Shown: positions 11,494 to 22,919 of the stretch, piece after piece
Numbering within the stretch: position 1 is the first letter of the stretch
Layout: each line of letters starts with the position of its first letter
NCBI GenBank assembly: GCA_029378245.1
Contig: JARKIF010000019.1
Span: 496,001 to 560,000 of the forward strand
Length of the DNA: 64,000 nucleotides
Source: Roridomyces roridus
Lineage: Eukaryota; Basidiomycota; Agaricomycetes; Agaricales; Mycenaceae
Direction of reading: 5' to 3'
Position numbers and translations under genes: made by a program
The notes under the pieces: model-generated
Seen by the model: the letters and a program-made list of their open reading frames with translations, nothing else
Told to the model about the DNA's origin: nothing
The model's database searches: none

Positions 11494-14400
11494 TTAATCC
11501 TCTTCCTCCACCAACACCTGCTCTTCTGACTCGGAAGACGGAGTAAATTCAGGCTTAATCAACCCCCCACTGCGGTCAATGATGGACCACTTCCCTCGAG
11601 AACGGATACGCCCCACCACCGCGCTCACCCAGTCCACATCTGTAACCATGGTTGAGAGGGTCCTGTCATAGGTGAGAATACCCTCTGTGGCATCTTTCCC
11701 TTCTGTCACGCAGGGAGTAATTACGGCCAGCAAGCGAGTTGTTCCTGCAAAATCACCCCAGAGCTCTTCATCCGACAATGCACAGACGAGAACTTGTTCA
11801 AGGCATCCATAACAAACCAATGTTTCAAATTTGATTATCTCTTGTTCCCCGAGGTGCTGATCCGCTTGAACGTGCACAGTGTACTGTAAGAATATCAAAA
11901 ACTGCTTGATCAAACTCAAAATCTCACTCACTCGAACATATGATGAATCTCGTTCTAACTCGGTAGCTCGTCCAGTGGCGGATCCAGTTCGAATTGAATC
12001 CCCGTCCAATATGCGGAGCTTACCCCAGCTTGGCATGGTGTTTGGTAACTTGCTCAAATATGTCTTGCACTGGTTGGCCAAGCACCGAGGCGAAATACTT
12101 TGCCACCTTGCGCCGCAAAGTGCCGTCTGGGGTGTAGGTTTTTCGATATGGTACATGGAGAATGGTGTAAGGGTCTTGTCAACGGTGAGCATAATGGTGT
12201 ATAAAGGTTGGGATATGATACGCACAATTTTCATACACCTTCTCTGATTTAGAAGGTCCGCGGGTGCGTTGACCGTAAAGTTGGAGCTCCTCCGTAAGAT
12301 CGTACCGAACACCGATCTGCTCGAGGTATGCGTAGTTCAAGATGCGATTGTTGAGATTTGCCCAGGGATATCTCCGTGAGCGCAGGCCCGCCTTGAGGAA
12401 CCCACAATAACGCTCCATGTAAAATGTCCAAGTTGTCCACGACGGACCGCACATACGAATGTCGCGGACAACATGTAAAAGTCCATGAACTGTGAGCGTG
12501 CAGGTGCAGAGTCGATCTTCGCGGTACTGATAGTAGTATCTGGCAATTGTCAGTCAAGTAGTCACATTCAAGCTGCGAAATCAATACCGTTCGTAAGTCT
12601 TGACCCATTCGATAATCTTCGCGTCCAAAGTATCCAGCTCGGTGGTGGTATATGAGAATTGAAGAACGACCTTGAATATATCGGACAGCTCGCAAGCATG
12701 CTTGTGGTACTTGGGATGGGAGAACCTTCCTTCAAGGAGGGTAGGAGCCATGTAAACGAACCAAAAGCACCAGGCTTCGGCGGTGAACTTGCTCGGGCCC
12801 TGTGCAAGTGAGCGGCAGAAAGCGGATGGGATAGTCTCCATCGCGTCAGCCGTCTCCTTCCAAATATCATCCCAAACCTCTGGCAAAATCTCATACGCTT
12901 CCCTGCCCGTGTCCAGACCCTTGTACTTTCCACTCCAAAGTGCGACAAGGTTGGGTATGTTGTTTTCACAGAATAGGTGCATGCAATCCCAAGGGTACGA
13001 ACAAGCGAGATCGAGAGATCCGACGCGTCGCAAGGCCGGCAAGCCCTTGATTCCGTGGTACTTTGCCAATTTTTCGGCGGCTGTAGTATTTTTCTTCTCG
13101 CCGTCAGGCCCGAGCGTCTCAGATTTGGCGTCGTCAACGGCGTCAATGACCTGCAGGTAATGCTCGTGTGTTCGGAGGGGTAGGTTGCGCGGGTCCCAGG
13201 AGCTCGGCGCACTGTATTCGTCACATGGGGCAGCGAGAGGACAATAATAAATGGTCTCGCCGCCAGTAGCATTGCGGTGACCTTTGATTTGACAGGTACG
13301 ACACGGGCTAAGGCTGTTATGGCCTTTAATATTCATCATCTTCTCAATCGCGATGATGTCGCCGTGCCCGAACAAGTCGTATCCTCGCAATTGGAACACA
13401 GTCTGGGTCGAGGAATCGAATGTGGGGACACCGTGAGCAAGCTTGACGAGCTCCTCGTCGAAGGGGTATAGGAACGTGTACATGTCCTTGGCGGGTTTTG
13501 GACCAGGAATGACGCCGCAGCACTTCAAATCGTGAAGGTGTGTGCGGTATTTGGGATGGATGTTGTAGATTTTTGCGAGGATTGGTGTGGCCGAAGGACC
13601 CTTGCGTCGGCGTTCGAAAATGAGATACGAGTCGGTGCAAACCGACAACGCGATATCATGTTTTCCAGAAAAATAGCAATGGGCAAGCTCCTTGCCATCT
13701 ACGACGACCTTCCTGGTGCGCAAATCCCGGTAGTGCTCGGAGTCAAAGACATCACGTATTGTTTCCGGTTCATGAACGTAATTGTGTCGATACAGGAGCT
13801 GCTTGACCTTTTCTGGATCGGCAAAGAACCCTTGGAGGCGAGGGATGATCGGCAAGTAGCAAAAAAGTCGCTGTGCCTTTCCGTTCGGCGCGAATCGACT
13901 CTCATCGCAGTAGTGGCAATTCGGCGAGTCGGCATAGCGTCCGGTGAAAGCCATGCACGAGTTACGACAGCAGTCGTACCATACGGGCTCCACCCCAGAA
14001 AGGATCGCGACGCGGTGAATCATGACCCAATGAGAGCTAATGTCGAGTTTCTGACGGAAGGCATATCGCATCTGAGCAAACGCTAACATCGGCATAGAGC
14101 AAATCATCTTGAGCTGAAATGCACGTATGTTATCGCGATCTTGTTCTGTGAGAATGTCGTTCCCTTGGCCCACAGATGAGATGAGTGAAAATGCTGCAGT
14201 TGGGAAACGCACGAGTCTCCCACAAGGCTGCTTCCTCCTCCGGAGTTAACATCTCCTCTAGCTCGCGTTCCATTTCCTCGCGAGTCTGAATCTCCTCCAC
14301 CTCTTGCTCTGGGTCAAATTGCAGCCACTCGTCCTCCTCGCCCAGATCCAGCAGCTCTACATCCGACAGAAGCAGGTCTTCGTCATCTACATCCATGCCG

Positions 14401-14729
14401 ACATCCTCGAGGAAGGGAGAGGGTGAACGTGGGTCCAAGTCGACAGCCATGGCATCCACACTGTAACCGTTGTCGTCCGATGTGCGCGCGTCGTCACCGG
14501 AGTTGTCACGGTCATGCGAGTCGTCCACGTCGTCGCTGGAGCCAGCCGTGGTCCCCGTGGCTCGTTTCGATCGACCCTTGCGTGGTATAGTGACCGATGG
14601 TCGACGCTCCAGTGGATCGCCCTTTGAGTAATGGCGTCGTCGAGCCCGTTCGGTTAGCGCCTTGCCGCAGCTCTGGGAGCAATTACAGATCTTCACATCG
14701 TCCTTTTCTTCGTCGCTGTCGTTTGGCAT
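11494..14729 (-). CDS. Tnp2-type CACTA transposase with one frameshift
   Basis: Five exons (14729-14213, 14163-12588, 12539-12226, 12174-11932, 11883-11494), about 1010 residues. The N-terminus has a Cys motif (CNCSQSCGKALTERARRRHY) of the zinc-binding type often found at the start of these proteins, then an acidic stretch. The core holds the Tnp2 (Transposase_21-like) signatures: YDLFGHGDIIAIEKMMNIKG, GHNSLSPCRTCQIKG and DLACSYPWDCMHLFCEN, followed by LTVHGLLHVVRDIR and YMERYCGFLKAGLRSRRYPW. All splice junctions keep phase except within exon 4. Near 12,020-12,030 the reading must shift by one base to join HHAKL to WGKLRILDGDS, so this copy carries a single-base frameshift (or a sequence error). 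A short intron of 34 bases would also restore frame but would remove the conserved WGK. It lies 94 bp upstream of the start of the second element gene on the same strand. Confidence 0.85.
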
Positions 14730-15137
14730 CGTAGGCGTAGGGGACGAAGAAGTCAAATTGAGTAATATCGCCGGATGGGCGCACGGACCACGTCCAAGAT
14801 TCCATAACCGGTAGCAGCACAGAAGACGCTGCGCGGAACCCCGCGCAGTCATATTGTGTGCAGCAGAGGTACGAACTCTGGATCATGGCCGTCGCACAGA
14901 CATTGCGGCGGGCTCGAGAGCGATGGAAAGGGCCATGACAGAGTTGGAAGGGAGGACGGCGGCTTTGATCGACGGGGAGGACGACGGCGAGTACTTAAGT
15001 GGCTTGAAAGGTGTCTGGAGTGAGTCGAGATGGTGGTGGGAAGCAAGAGGAAACGCGGAAAGTGATCCCCGAATGTTTGATGTCCGACTCCCGACTCGGT
15101 TGCAGTTGACTGGCCGAAAGTTTGCTGAAAGTCGTTT

Positions 15138-15284
15138 TGTGGAGTGCCCGAGCAAGGAGTGCCGTGGAAGCACTCCATGGAAGTGACTGACAGGCACTCC
15201 CAACGGGTGACCTCATTGGGAGTGCCTGAAATCGACAAGGGAGTGATCGATCACTTCTTTGAAGTGACTTTACTTTACACAGTG
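15138..15284. repeat. CACTA right terminus with subterminal boxes
   Basis: Mirror of the left end: GGAGTG/CACTCC boxes near 15139, 15157, 15171, 15193, 15218 and 15240, then GAAGTGACTTTACTTTACAC and the terminal CAGTG at 15284. Confidence 0.8.
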
Positions 15285-15629
15285 TCAATCAGTGTCGCGG
15301 ATCAACTGATTTGGAGCCTCTTGCGCGCAAGTAGAAGAAGAGTGCATCCGGATCAAACGAAGAACGCGGCTTGGGCTGAATTCCGAGTCGTGTTTGTCTT
15401 CGACGTTCATGATCTCCAAGTTATCTTCATTGTCATTTCTCCCCTGGAATACTTTTCTCCCGCGAATACTGTCTCGATCTGGACAACCCCGACGATCCGA
15501 TTTGACATTTTTCACCCTTAGACTCACGGCACCCCTTTGTCTGGTCTAATGGAGAGGAGGAGCACACAGCATTGGACATATATTCCTCCCTGAGTCCTGT
15601 CTGGGAGGGATAACTCTCTACCTTCTCCA

Positions 15630-17387
15630 ATGCCACCCCCAAGTCCCATTCTCCCGACTAATTCCAAGCTGTCAACTGGCAGACGATCCTTTGGGACTCA
15701 TTCCATTCGCTTTCTGGTAGTGGCTACCGTGGGCCTCCTCGCGCTTTATGGGTTTACTGTGCAGCGCGGGGTCTCCGAGTCCGATTTTAATCTCGCTGTC
15801 GAAGAACCAGTGCTTTCCACCGAAGAACCCGTGTTCGTAGAACCACAGGTGGCTCCCCCGCAGCCGCCGATGCCGCATGTCGACGTGCATCCCATTCCTC
15901 AGCCTGTTCCCGAGCCAGAACTGGAGGAGGAGGATGAGCCGGAGCCCATTGCCGCCGAACCAGAACCTCCACAGCCGGAACTCCCAACGTATGGCGAATT
16001 CCACGAGCACGAGCGGCTTCTTCCCCAACACGACCTGTCACTACCTTATCCCGACGGATCGCATGCGAAATACTTGTGGTTTGCCAACCATGGATACTGC
16101 GAGTACTCACTTTCATTCCACGCTCTACGACTGACTCTTGACCAGCTTTCGGCTGGGGGAACTACATGCAAGAGATGATTCTCAACGCATACCTGGCCTA
16201 TGCCTCCCAACGGTCCTACGTGTTCGATAACTACACATGGAACCGAGACGGACCGGACTTTTTCCTCGAAACCGACGGCCGCATGCGAATTGCACGTTTC
16301 CCCTTGTCCTCCATGATATCAGGTACGTTCCGGCCAACAGACCCCTTTACAACATTTAATTCCCCGTCCAGGGCCGATCATAGGAGGTGACATGCCTGAT
16401 AAGGACGTTCCTCGCGCCGTCTCGCGCGAATATTTCTTGGACGTGTGTGACAACCGGACTCAGGTCATTGATACCAACAGCGTATGGAATGGAGATGGTG
16501 GGGTCGCCGAGATGATGCTCCGATGGGCGGACAAGCTAAAGTCTATCGACGCTCCTTGCGTTGAAATCGCGAGTTGGAGTCCTACCTTATTCGACTACAA
16601 GTCCGTTCCCTCTCATGTTCCTCCTCCTTCCAATGGCTGATTAACCGTATACAGGATCACGAACACGGAGCGCGTCCTCGACGTCTTCCCCGACCTTGCT
16701 AAATCTCCCATCCTCGCCGACCTCGGCTGGTCTCCCCTCATCCTCGACTGCTTTGCCCGTAACTACAAATTCTTCGGCGGCAAGACCACCCCACCAGAGC
16801 TCGATCCGCTCGTCACCACCCGCACCCCGTTACACGGCCTCCTCACTCTGCACGTCCGACGCGGAGACTACGAGGGGTGGTGCAGGGAAGCCTTCCCGCA
16901 CTCCATGTCCTTCGTAGGGTTCAACAGCTTCCACGAGTTCCCCGATTCCGAGAAATTCCGGCTGTGGAATACGTCCTACGAGGATACGATGCTCCATTGC
17001 TTGCCGGATATCGATCAAATCATCGAGAAGGTGCTTGCTGTGGTGACGCCGGATAGTGGTATCGAGCGCATTTATCTCATGACGAACGGGAGGTATCCGT
17101 GGTTGGGCGAACTCGTCTCCGCGTTGAAGGCTGCAGGCTCGTGGTCGGTCGCTACGTCCCGCGATCTTTCGCTGTCCTTTGAGGGCAAGCATGTGAGCCA
17201 GGCGTTGGATATGTATGTTGGGCAGCGCTCGGATCGGTTCATTGGGAACGGGGTGAGTCGCGTCTTTTCTTCCGCGTGGGCCTCTTGCTGATTCTTCGCC
17301 TAGTTTTCCAGTCTGACGTCGAATGTGGTTATGCTGAGGATGGCGAATCCGGAGCTCGACGGGGCGAATAGAACATATTTTTGGTAG
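15630..17387 (+). CDS. Glycosyltransferase-like type II membrane protein, paralogue of 1923-3785
   Basis: Five exons (15630-16098, 16146-16322, 16372-16600, 16655-17252, 17304-17387), 518 residues. The N-terminus MPPPSPILPTNSKLSTGRRS precedes one transmembrane helix (about residues 28-44), then a Pro/Glu-rich stem. The luminal domain has LLTLHVRRGDYEGWC, the HxRRGD-type motif shared with the paralogue, and ends LRMANPELDGANRTYFW. Intron positions 2-4 match the paralogue; the first intron is extra and only fits with a GC-AG splice (donor GCGAGT at 16099), giving HGYSFGWGNYMQEM. The start is 345 bp from the CACTA right end, so the transposon lies in its upstream region. Confidence 0.75.
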
Positions 17388-17471
17388 GGGTGGGTAAAAC
17401 CGCTGTGCATTCTTTCTTTCGTTCTTTACATATACTACCAAAACTGCCATTTGTATCATTCCAAGTTCTCG

Positions 17472-19709
17472 CTACAGCCGGTTTGCCTTGCACGCCTCCC
17501 GATGAACCTTCCAATGTCTCTTCTGGCAAACATCGTCACAATACCTCGCCTTCTGACATCCAGCACACTGCTTCAATACCGCGCTCGCGGTATTGCATGA
17601 AGCGCAGCAAGCCATGTTGGCCTTCCCATACCTTCTCGCTCCAGGATTGATACCCCGGATCTCCAACGCGACCTCAAGACTGTCAGGCGTTCCCGGAGTC
17701 GAATTGGTGTCCAACTTGGCTAGCCAGGAAACCAATTCGGCTTGTGGGTCCGCAGTACTTGTACTACCATTGATCGGATCGTCGCGACTTCGAGTGGGGT
17801 AGACGTCGCTCGGACGCCGCAGGACGGTTGGGCCCCACTTTTTCCACGCATTGGGCATGCGATCAAAGATCTTTTCCAGAACGATGCATTCCCTTTCGGG
17901 ATTGCGCCAGCCAACCTCAGTGGAGCGGATGAGGTCACATGAAAATGTGAGTTTGTCTTCTGCGGCCTGGGATGCGATTATATTAGAAACGAACTTGAAG
18001 CGTAGGAGGATCTACATACCTCGAAATCAACCTCAGTCATGGCATGCCCCCGTAGAATAAAGTCGATGTGGATGCCGACCGCAGCCATTGGTGGCCTGTG
18101 AGGGTCGTCGGGCGGGGCGATGTCAATCCAAGCGTCCGCGTTTTTCGCAGCGGTCTCCAACAAGAGATGAACGTCCTGCAAACGAACTTCATCGGCAGTC
18201 CCTTGCACCATCGCGGGTACGACATTCAGCGTTGACAAGGCGCTGAAGAATAGCAACCGTTGCCGCAAAAAGTCTGTCAGTGAAGGACATTCACGCCCCT
18301 TGTTCGCAAAAAGTACGGACTGAAAACCCAGACGTCCGCACGCCGCCATCACGTAGTAAAAGAAGGCGACTGAGGGGTGCCTCTCGAGCGCCGGTCGAGC
18401 AAAGGCGTATGCAGCCTGCTGCTCGCTGATCGACAACAGATGTACCAGATAGAGAATGTCCGCATCGACATCCGCCCCCGGCTGCTTGCTCTTCCGTACA
18501 GCTGCTTCGCATGCCGGGAGCATCTCTGCGAAAAATTCCTTACCCGGCCATCGACGCCATGTTCGAATGAGCATTTCGTTTCCCAGCGTCATGCGGGCGA
18601 GCGCCTGCCCAATGTCCGCACGAGGCCGAGCATTCGTCCTGAATGCTTCGGTGAGACTTTCTAGCTCCGCGAACTCTGCCTCGGTTCCCGTGAAGGACGA
18701 GCGTGGGGAGTTGCCGTAGAATTTCTCTAGTGCATCCTCGACACGCGCTGAGAGAGGTCGGGGCGGAAGTGGCACGTGGGGACGACCGATCTCTGGTTCA
18801 AAGTCGGCGCACAAGGCGATTAGAGCGCGTTGTGCCGTGATTCGGATGTAGATATCCTTCGCCCGGGTGCAGGCCACGAGAAAGTCGACAGCGTCGGGAG
18901 TAGAGAAGAAAGCGCTGGGCTGATCAGATAACTGATAGCAGAACATGACGAGGTGGTTGAAACTGGTTCTGCCGGAGGCCGGTAGGCCGGCTACCTGGAG
19001 TGCGAATTGAAGGAATCGCGGGATGGAAGCTTTGATTATAGGATCTGGCTCGCCAGCAGCGAAAGCGGCCGTAATAATATGGCTGACTACGCAGACTGCC
19101 TTCTCCGCGTAGTTGACTTGTTCGAGGTGGGACTCGGCGCAAGAAAGGATAGTCGTCGTGAAACGGGAAATTTTGCAGAGACTCTCCATGTCGGGAAAGT
19201 GTGAAAGGTCGCTCAGAATTGAGAGGACCATCTCCCCTAGGCTCGGAGAACTGATCATCTCCATGACCTTTTCGAGGAAATCTGGCAATGTATTGGCCTG
19301 GAGAGAAGGTCTATTGAAGGAAACACGCACCGGTTTCTGACAAAATGCGCTGCCTGAGTATGGCGTCCTCTGCCATGCGTCCGTAGATTGCAATGACGAT
19401 CATAGCAAGGCGCTCGTGGGCAATGGTTTCGTCGTCTGCATTGCCTCGAGTTGAAGCGTACAGTGCCTCTAGCGCAGAAGATATGTCAACGAAGGATTCA
19501 TGGCACTGCTTCAAGCCGCGAGAAGTCTGACAATCTTGGCTTCGAAATTAGCATTACGAATGGAAACGGATGTAGATGAGCGCACCAGGCAGATCCAATA
19601 CACGGGATACTTCTCGGATAAGACCGCTTACAGTCCCCGCACGACTGACCACACTGCGCAATTGCGTGAGTTCACGATCTCCAGGTGGATGAGGTTTCTT
19701 GATAGGCAT
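17472..19709 (-). CDS. MYND zinc-finger protein, intact copy
   Basis: Exons 19709-19586, 19534-19331, 19281-18020 and 17966-17472 give 694 residues starting MPIKKPHPPGDRELTQLRSV. The body is helical and contains GLIREVSRVLDLPG, SRGLKQCHESF, FLVACTRAKDIYIRITAQR, a TPR-like ALERHPSVAFFYYVMAACG and IDIAPPDDPHRPPM. The C-terminus is a complete MYND finger: CASCNTASAVLKQCAGCQKA, then YCDDVCQKRHWKVHREAC, with the expected Cys/His ligands. In this copy the intron that splits the finger in the paralogues is absent. MYND fingers usually bind proline-rich partners; the function of this fungal family is unknown to me. It is divergent from a truncated partner at 19761 with 51 bp between starts. Confidence 0.88.
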
Positions 19710-19760
19710 GGGAACCCTAACCCTAGAACGGGTTTTCCTTGTTTTGTTTTTGATGCATCA
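19710..19760. promoter_or_regulatory. 51-bp divergent start-to-start region with telomere-like motif
   Basis: Only 51 bp separate the ATG of the MYND gene (19709, -) from the ATG of the partner remnant (19761, +). It contains CCCTAACCCTA at 19715-19725, i.e. TTAGGG telomere-type repeats read toward the MYND gene, followed by a T-rich stretch. The same layout recurs at 25080-25131. Such motifs (teloboxes) bind Myb/Rap1-like factors in other fungi and plants; binding here is inferred. Confidence 0.65.
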
Positions 19761-19905
19761 ATGTCTCTTCGACCAGAACAGCCAGGACCGAGCACACCCC
19801 CCACAGTTCCCCCAATATCGACATCACACACGCCTTCGAAATGGAGGATATTTCGTGTAAATCAAAATTAAACGTGCCCTCCCAGCTCCAACTTATCCAA
19901 CTTCA
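19761..19905 (+). pseudogene. Truncated copy of the partner gene
   Basis: Begins MSLRPEQPGPSTPP, matching MSLRPDQPGPRTYTP of the intact partner at 25132, and continues through a recognisable FRVNQ segment. The frame then hits a stop at 19869-19871. DNA similarity (TGCCCTCCCA segment) goes on briefly until the small transposon at 19906. Nothing of the rest of the gene is found beyond that insertion, so this copy is a remnant. Confidence 0.8.
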
Positions 19906-20110
19906 CACGGCGGATAATCAGTTGTCACTTTTCATTTTGGTGCAACTGTCACTTTTTTTCCAGCACTTGTCATGTTGCACTCTCCTTTGTCGTTCCTTTA
20001 TTCTAAAAATAGCACAAAGCAACGACAAAGGGGATGTGTCCCTTTTTTTGAGGCTGAAAAAAGTGACAGATGCACCACAAAGAAAAAGTGACAACTCTTT
20101 ATCCGCCGTG
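19906..20110. mobile_element. 205-bp MITE with CACGGCGGATAA ends
   Basis: Terminal inverted repeats start CACGGCGGATAA on both ends and continue with an AGTTGTCACTTT-like segment; the copy is flanked by TCA on both sides (19903-19905, 20111-20113). It is too small to code for anything. A 3-bp duplication and CAC termini suggest a CACTA-related non-autonomous element, but its ends differ from those of the 9.1-kb element. The palindrome at 45427 shares its first eight bases. Confidence 0.75.
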
Positions 20111-20113
20111 TCA

Positions 20114-20447
20114 TTTCTAAATGGCTGTCTTGCGACGGACGCCCCGTTGCCAGTGTGTACTCAGTACGAGTATAACTCGGTGATTTGGTCCATCCTAACA
20201 AATTTTGCAACACTCTTTCTGGTATCTATCATTATAAGAAACTATTCCTAAGGGCCGCAGAGATGGAATCAAAAGGCAGACCTCATTTATGATTTATCGA
20301 AACCCAGCGCATTTTCGAAAGGTTCAACTGGGCGTGCCATGTATTTTCCCGAGCGAGCGGTCATCTCAAAATCTCGTTGCCCAAGAAATTGATCAAGAAT
20401 GATATAAACCGCAAAATGTATACTAAGCACCGAAAATCGCAGAGCTT
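20114..20447. other. Intergenic, nothing recognised
   Basis: AT-rich 3' flank between the MITE and the stop of the gene at 20448-22151. No open frame with support and no similarity to other parts of the window was noticed. Confidence 0.4.
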
Positions 20448-22151
20448 TCAATGATGCCAACATCCAACCAGGTGGCTGGGACTGCTTTCCACTCTTCCGC
20501 CGAGAGACCTGCCTCGAGAATGAGAGGTCTTGAGGAAAGAACTTGAGAATTTCTTATCAATGGAAAGGAAACCGAGTACGCACGGACGCTGTGCTGAATC
20601 TAAGTGCATCTGCTGCTCCATCTCTTCTGCTGCGTGCACAATCTCCGGGAACTCGAACTCGGTCGATATCTGCCCCATCACGTTACCTGGGCCGACACCA
20701 ATCTTTTGCGGCCGCGGGTGAGAGCACACTAAGTAGAGGAATTGAGCGAGCATCGCTACAGCGCGGCGGTCGCCCGTTGTCAGCGCTTTGTCTCTGCAGG
20801 CGCGAAAGGCGGCGCGGATCGGCGGATGCTGGAAGGACAAGTAGGCGAGATGACGCTCGGAGAAAATGATGTAGTCGTAGTGGGGCGACAGGTGGTTGAG
20901 TTGGGCAACTTGGAAAACGAGTGCATCGGAGCGCTTGAAGCCCGAGTGTGGAGGACCGATTTGAAGAGATGGTTGCTCAGTAGTTGAGGGTGTTAAATCC
21001 CCGAACTGTAGAAATTTACCGCACTCTTTTTTATGTCCAGCTTTCCAATCCACTTTTTGACATTCACTGAGGGAGTTGCGGTAAGCAATCAATAGAAGAG
21101 GAAAACGGACGCTGACACGCACAGTGAGCAGTACAGAACCTCCCTCTGCATTGTATCCCAACATCGTTTGCAACGCGGGAACTTTGTGGTTGTATGGTTG
21201 AATTTCCCACACGTCTCGCAGGTTTGTTTCCCACTCGCGTAGACCTCCTTGTTTCGAGCATACGCTTTCTTCCTTATCCCAAGTGCAAACTTTGCGTCTG
21301 ACTTGACCACTTCCGAGTCTTCCCCGTGAAGCAAGCTCAGTGCTCGACTGGGTTGTAGGCGTGGTTTCTGAGGTTTATCAACTTTGATTTGAGCGAGCAC
21401 GGGGAGTGGCAAGTCGAGAAAAGAGCAAAGGGCAAAGTGTACAACATCTCCTGCTGAGCTTCAGAAGAGCCAAGTATCTAGCTGGAACTGAATCCTCACC
21501 AATCAAAAGACTCCGTTGAACGAGAATTTGTGCTAGGGCGAGCCTTTGGGAGACAGTAGTCTTGGGGGACTGCTGCTCAGCGGCGAGTGCATCCCACACC
21601 GGGTGAGAGATATAATTTGGAGTGTCGGTGAGGCGGGCGGCTGGATTCTCCACCATCATTTCTTCCAAAAGATCCGGGAACAGGGAGCCATTTTGTCGGT
21701 GCGATTCGACGCTCATCTCTTTCATGGTAAGGCACCGTGCACCATGCATATCAGGGATAGAGGTGCAAGTAGAGACCAGACCGGCGAGGATGATCTCACC
21801 GCGTCTCGCAGGGGAAGCTGACATCCACCGCCGCCGCAGCTCATTCCCGGCGCAGAACAGCCCAGCCTTTAGAGTCATCTGCGCCTGTATGTGGCATAAG
21901 CTCTGTTTCATCGAACGGATGCCGCGAATAGTGTGGTCTTGTCTTTGAGGATCCTGCAAACATGCCCCCGCTTCGTAGAGGACCCATCTCTCTTGGCGGA
22001 GCGACTCGGGGCGGCTACGATCGATGACTACACTGGATTGGTAGAGTTGCTCCCACTGGTTCTCCCACGCCAGCGGATCGGAAGAGGCTAACTGAAGCTC
22101 GGGCGGCACGGCTGGGTTGTACGAGGTTAGGTCGGTCGTGGAAGATGGCAT
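20448..22151 (-). CDS. MYND zinc-finger protein of a different subfamily
   Basis: Three exons (22151-21500, 21450-21123, 21066-20448) give 532 residues starting MPSSTTDLTSYNPAVPPELQ. A longer 5' reading lacks an ATG. Unlike the tandem MYND family, here the finger is central: CETCGKFNHTTTKFPRCKRC, a spacer, then YCSLECQKVDWKAGHKKEC spanning the second intron, with all Cys/His ligands present. The N-terminal 280 residues are helical, and the C-terminal part (HLSPHYDYIIFSERHLAYLS) resembles the tail of other fungal MYND proteins of unknown role. It lies between members of the MYND array but shows no close similarity to them outside the finger. Confidence 0.85.
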
Positions 22152-22266
22152 CGTCACTGTTGGATGGAAGTGGAGGTGGCTTGAAAAGTGAGCTGGCACT
22201 GCGAGTGATCCGGCATCACGCGCCGACACGCGGTCACATGTCCCATGGCAGCTTGAAGGCACGTTA

Positions 22267-22463
22267 GCAAGTCACAAGGGTGCGTTTGAATTCGGGGTTG
22301 GGATAGAAATTTAAAGTGGAATCGTGACAGGGTTCACGAGAATAATTTGAAGGCTGCATATTAGATTCACAAGATTCAAGAAAGTCGGTGTACAAACACG
22401 GTGTAACGTCAATCAGAAGCGGCCCTACTGGCTTTACAAGCCTTCCGATGAAATTTCCAGTGG
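22267..22463 (-). pseudogene. Relic of a MYND-family 3' exon, copy 1
   Basis: On the minus strand this reads HWKFHRKACKASRAASD and a stop, matching the last residues of the MYND genes (HWKVYREECKASRATE at 33 kb). Only the end of the finger and 3' flank survive. It forms a direct repeat with 22509-22700. Confidence 0.65.
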
Positions 22464-22508
22464 CCTTGACCTGTCACGACGCGTTAGACTGCGCCGCAGC
22501 GTTAATGG

Positions 22509-22750
22509 GCAAGTCACAAGGGCGCCTTTGAATTTAAGCGTGGAGTAGAAAAAAATTCAAAACGTGACAGTGTTCTCGAGAGTATTTGAAGGTCGTATAA
22601 TGTTCACAAGATTCAAGAAAATCGGTATACAGACACGGTTCAATCAGAGGCGGCCCTACTGGCTTTACAAGCATTCCGATAAAATTGCCACTGATATATT
22701 CTTTCTGGCATTCATAATCGCAGTACCTGTTGAAAGTCAACCACGGCACA
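22509..22750 (-). pseudogene. Relic of a MYND-family 3' exon, copy 2
   Basis: Retains the intron acceptor (CAACAG) and YCDYECQK, then after a small frameshift WQFYRNACKASRAASD and a stop, i.e. the last exon of a MYND gene. Its 3' flank is a diverged direct repeat of copy 1, offset by 242 bp. Confidence 0.7.
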
Positions 22751-22764
22751 CACAAAAAAACAGT

Positions 22765-22842
22765 CGATCAATTCTCCCGAACTGTACACACTTTTTACTT
22801 CCTGTGGATGCAAGCCGAGGACGGGTCAAATGGCCGGTTTCT
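22765..22842 (+). pseudogene. Short relic of the partner gene
   Basis: The DNA TCTCCCGAACTGTACACACT followed by a GGTCAAATGGCC block matches the partner gene segment encoding SPDSFTLFALDARRRWVKWP near 25,375-25,440, with small indels that break the frame. Confidence 0.6.
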
Positions 22843-22919
22843 TTCGCTCTTTACATATACATGTACTGAAGTACCAAAAAACTATCATTCAAAAAAGATT
22901 CCTCAACTCAATTAGCTCG

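Larger units (their letters stand above)
6147..15284 (-). mobile_element. CACTA-superfamily DNA transposon, 9138 bp, near-complete
   Basis: The left end reads CACTGTGTAAAGCAGAGTC and the reverse complement of the right end reads CACTGTGTAAAGTAAAGTC; 22 of the first 24 bases match and start with the CACTG typical of CACTA (En/Spm) elements. It is flanked on both sides by TCAA (6143-6146 and 15285-15288), a 4-bp duplication rather than the usual 3 bp. Both ends carry many subterminal CACTCC/GGAGTG boxes in alternating orientation. Inside, on the minus strand, are a Tnp2-type transposase (11494-14729) and a second gene (8816-11398). The near-perfect terminal repeats and mostly open genes suggest recent movement, but one frameshift is present in the transposase. 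Confidence 0.9.
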
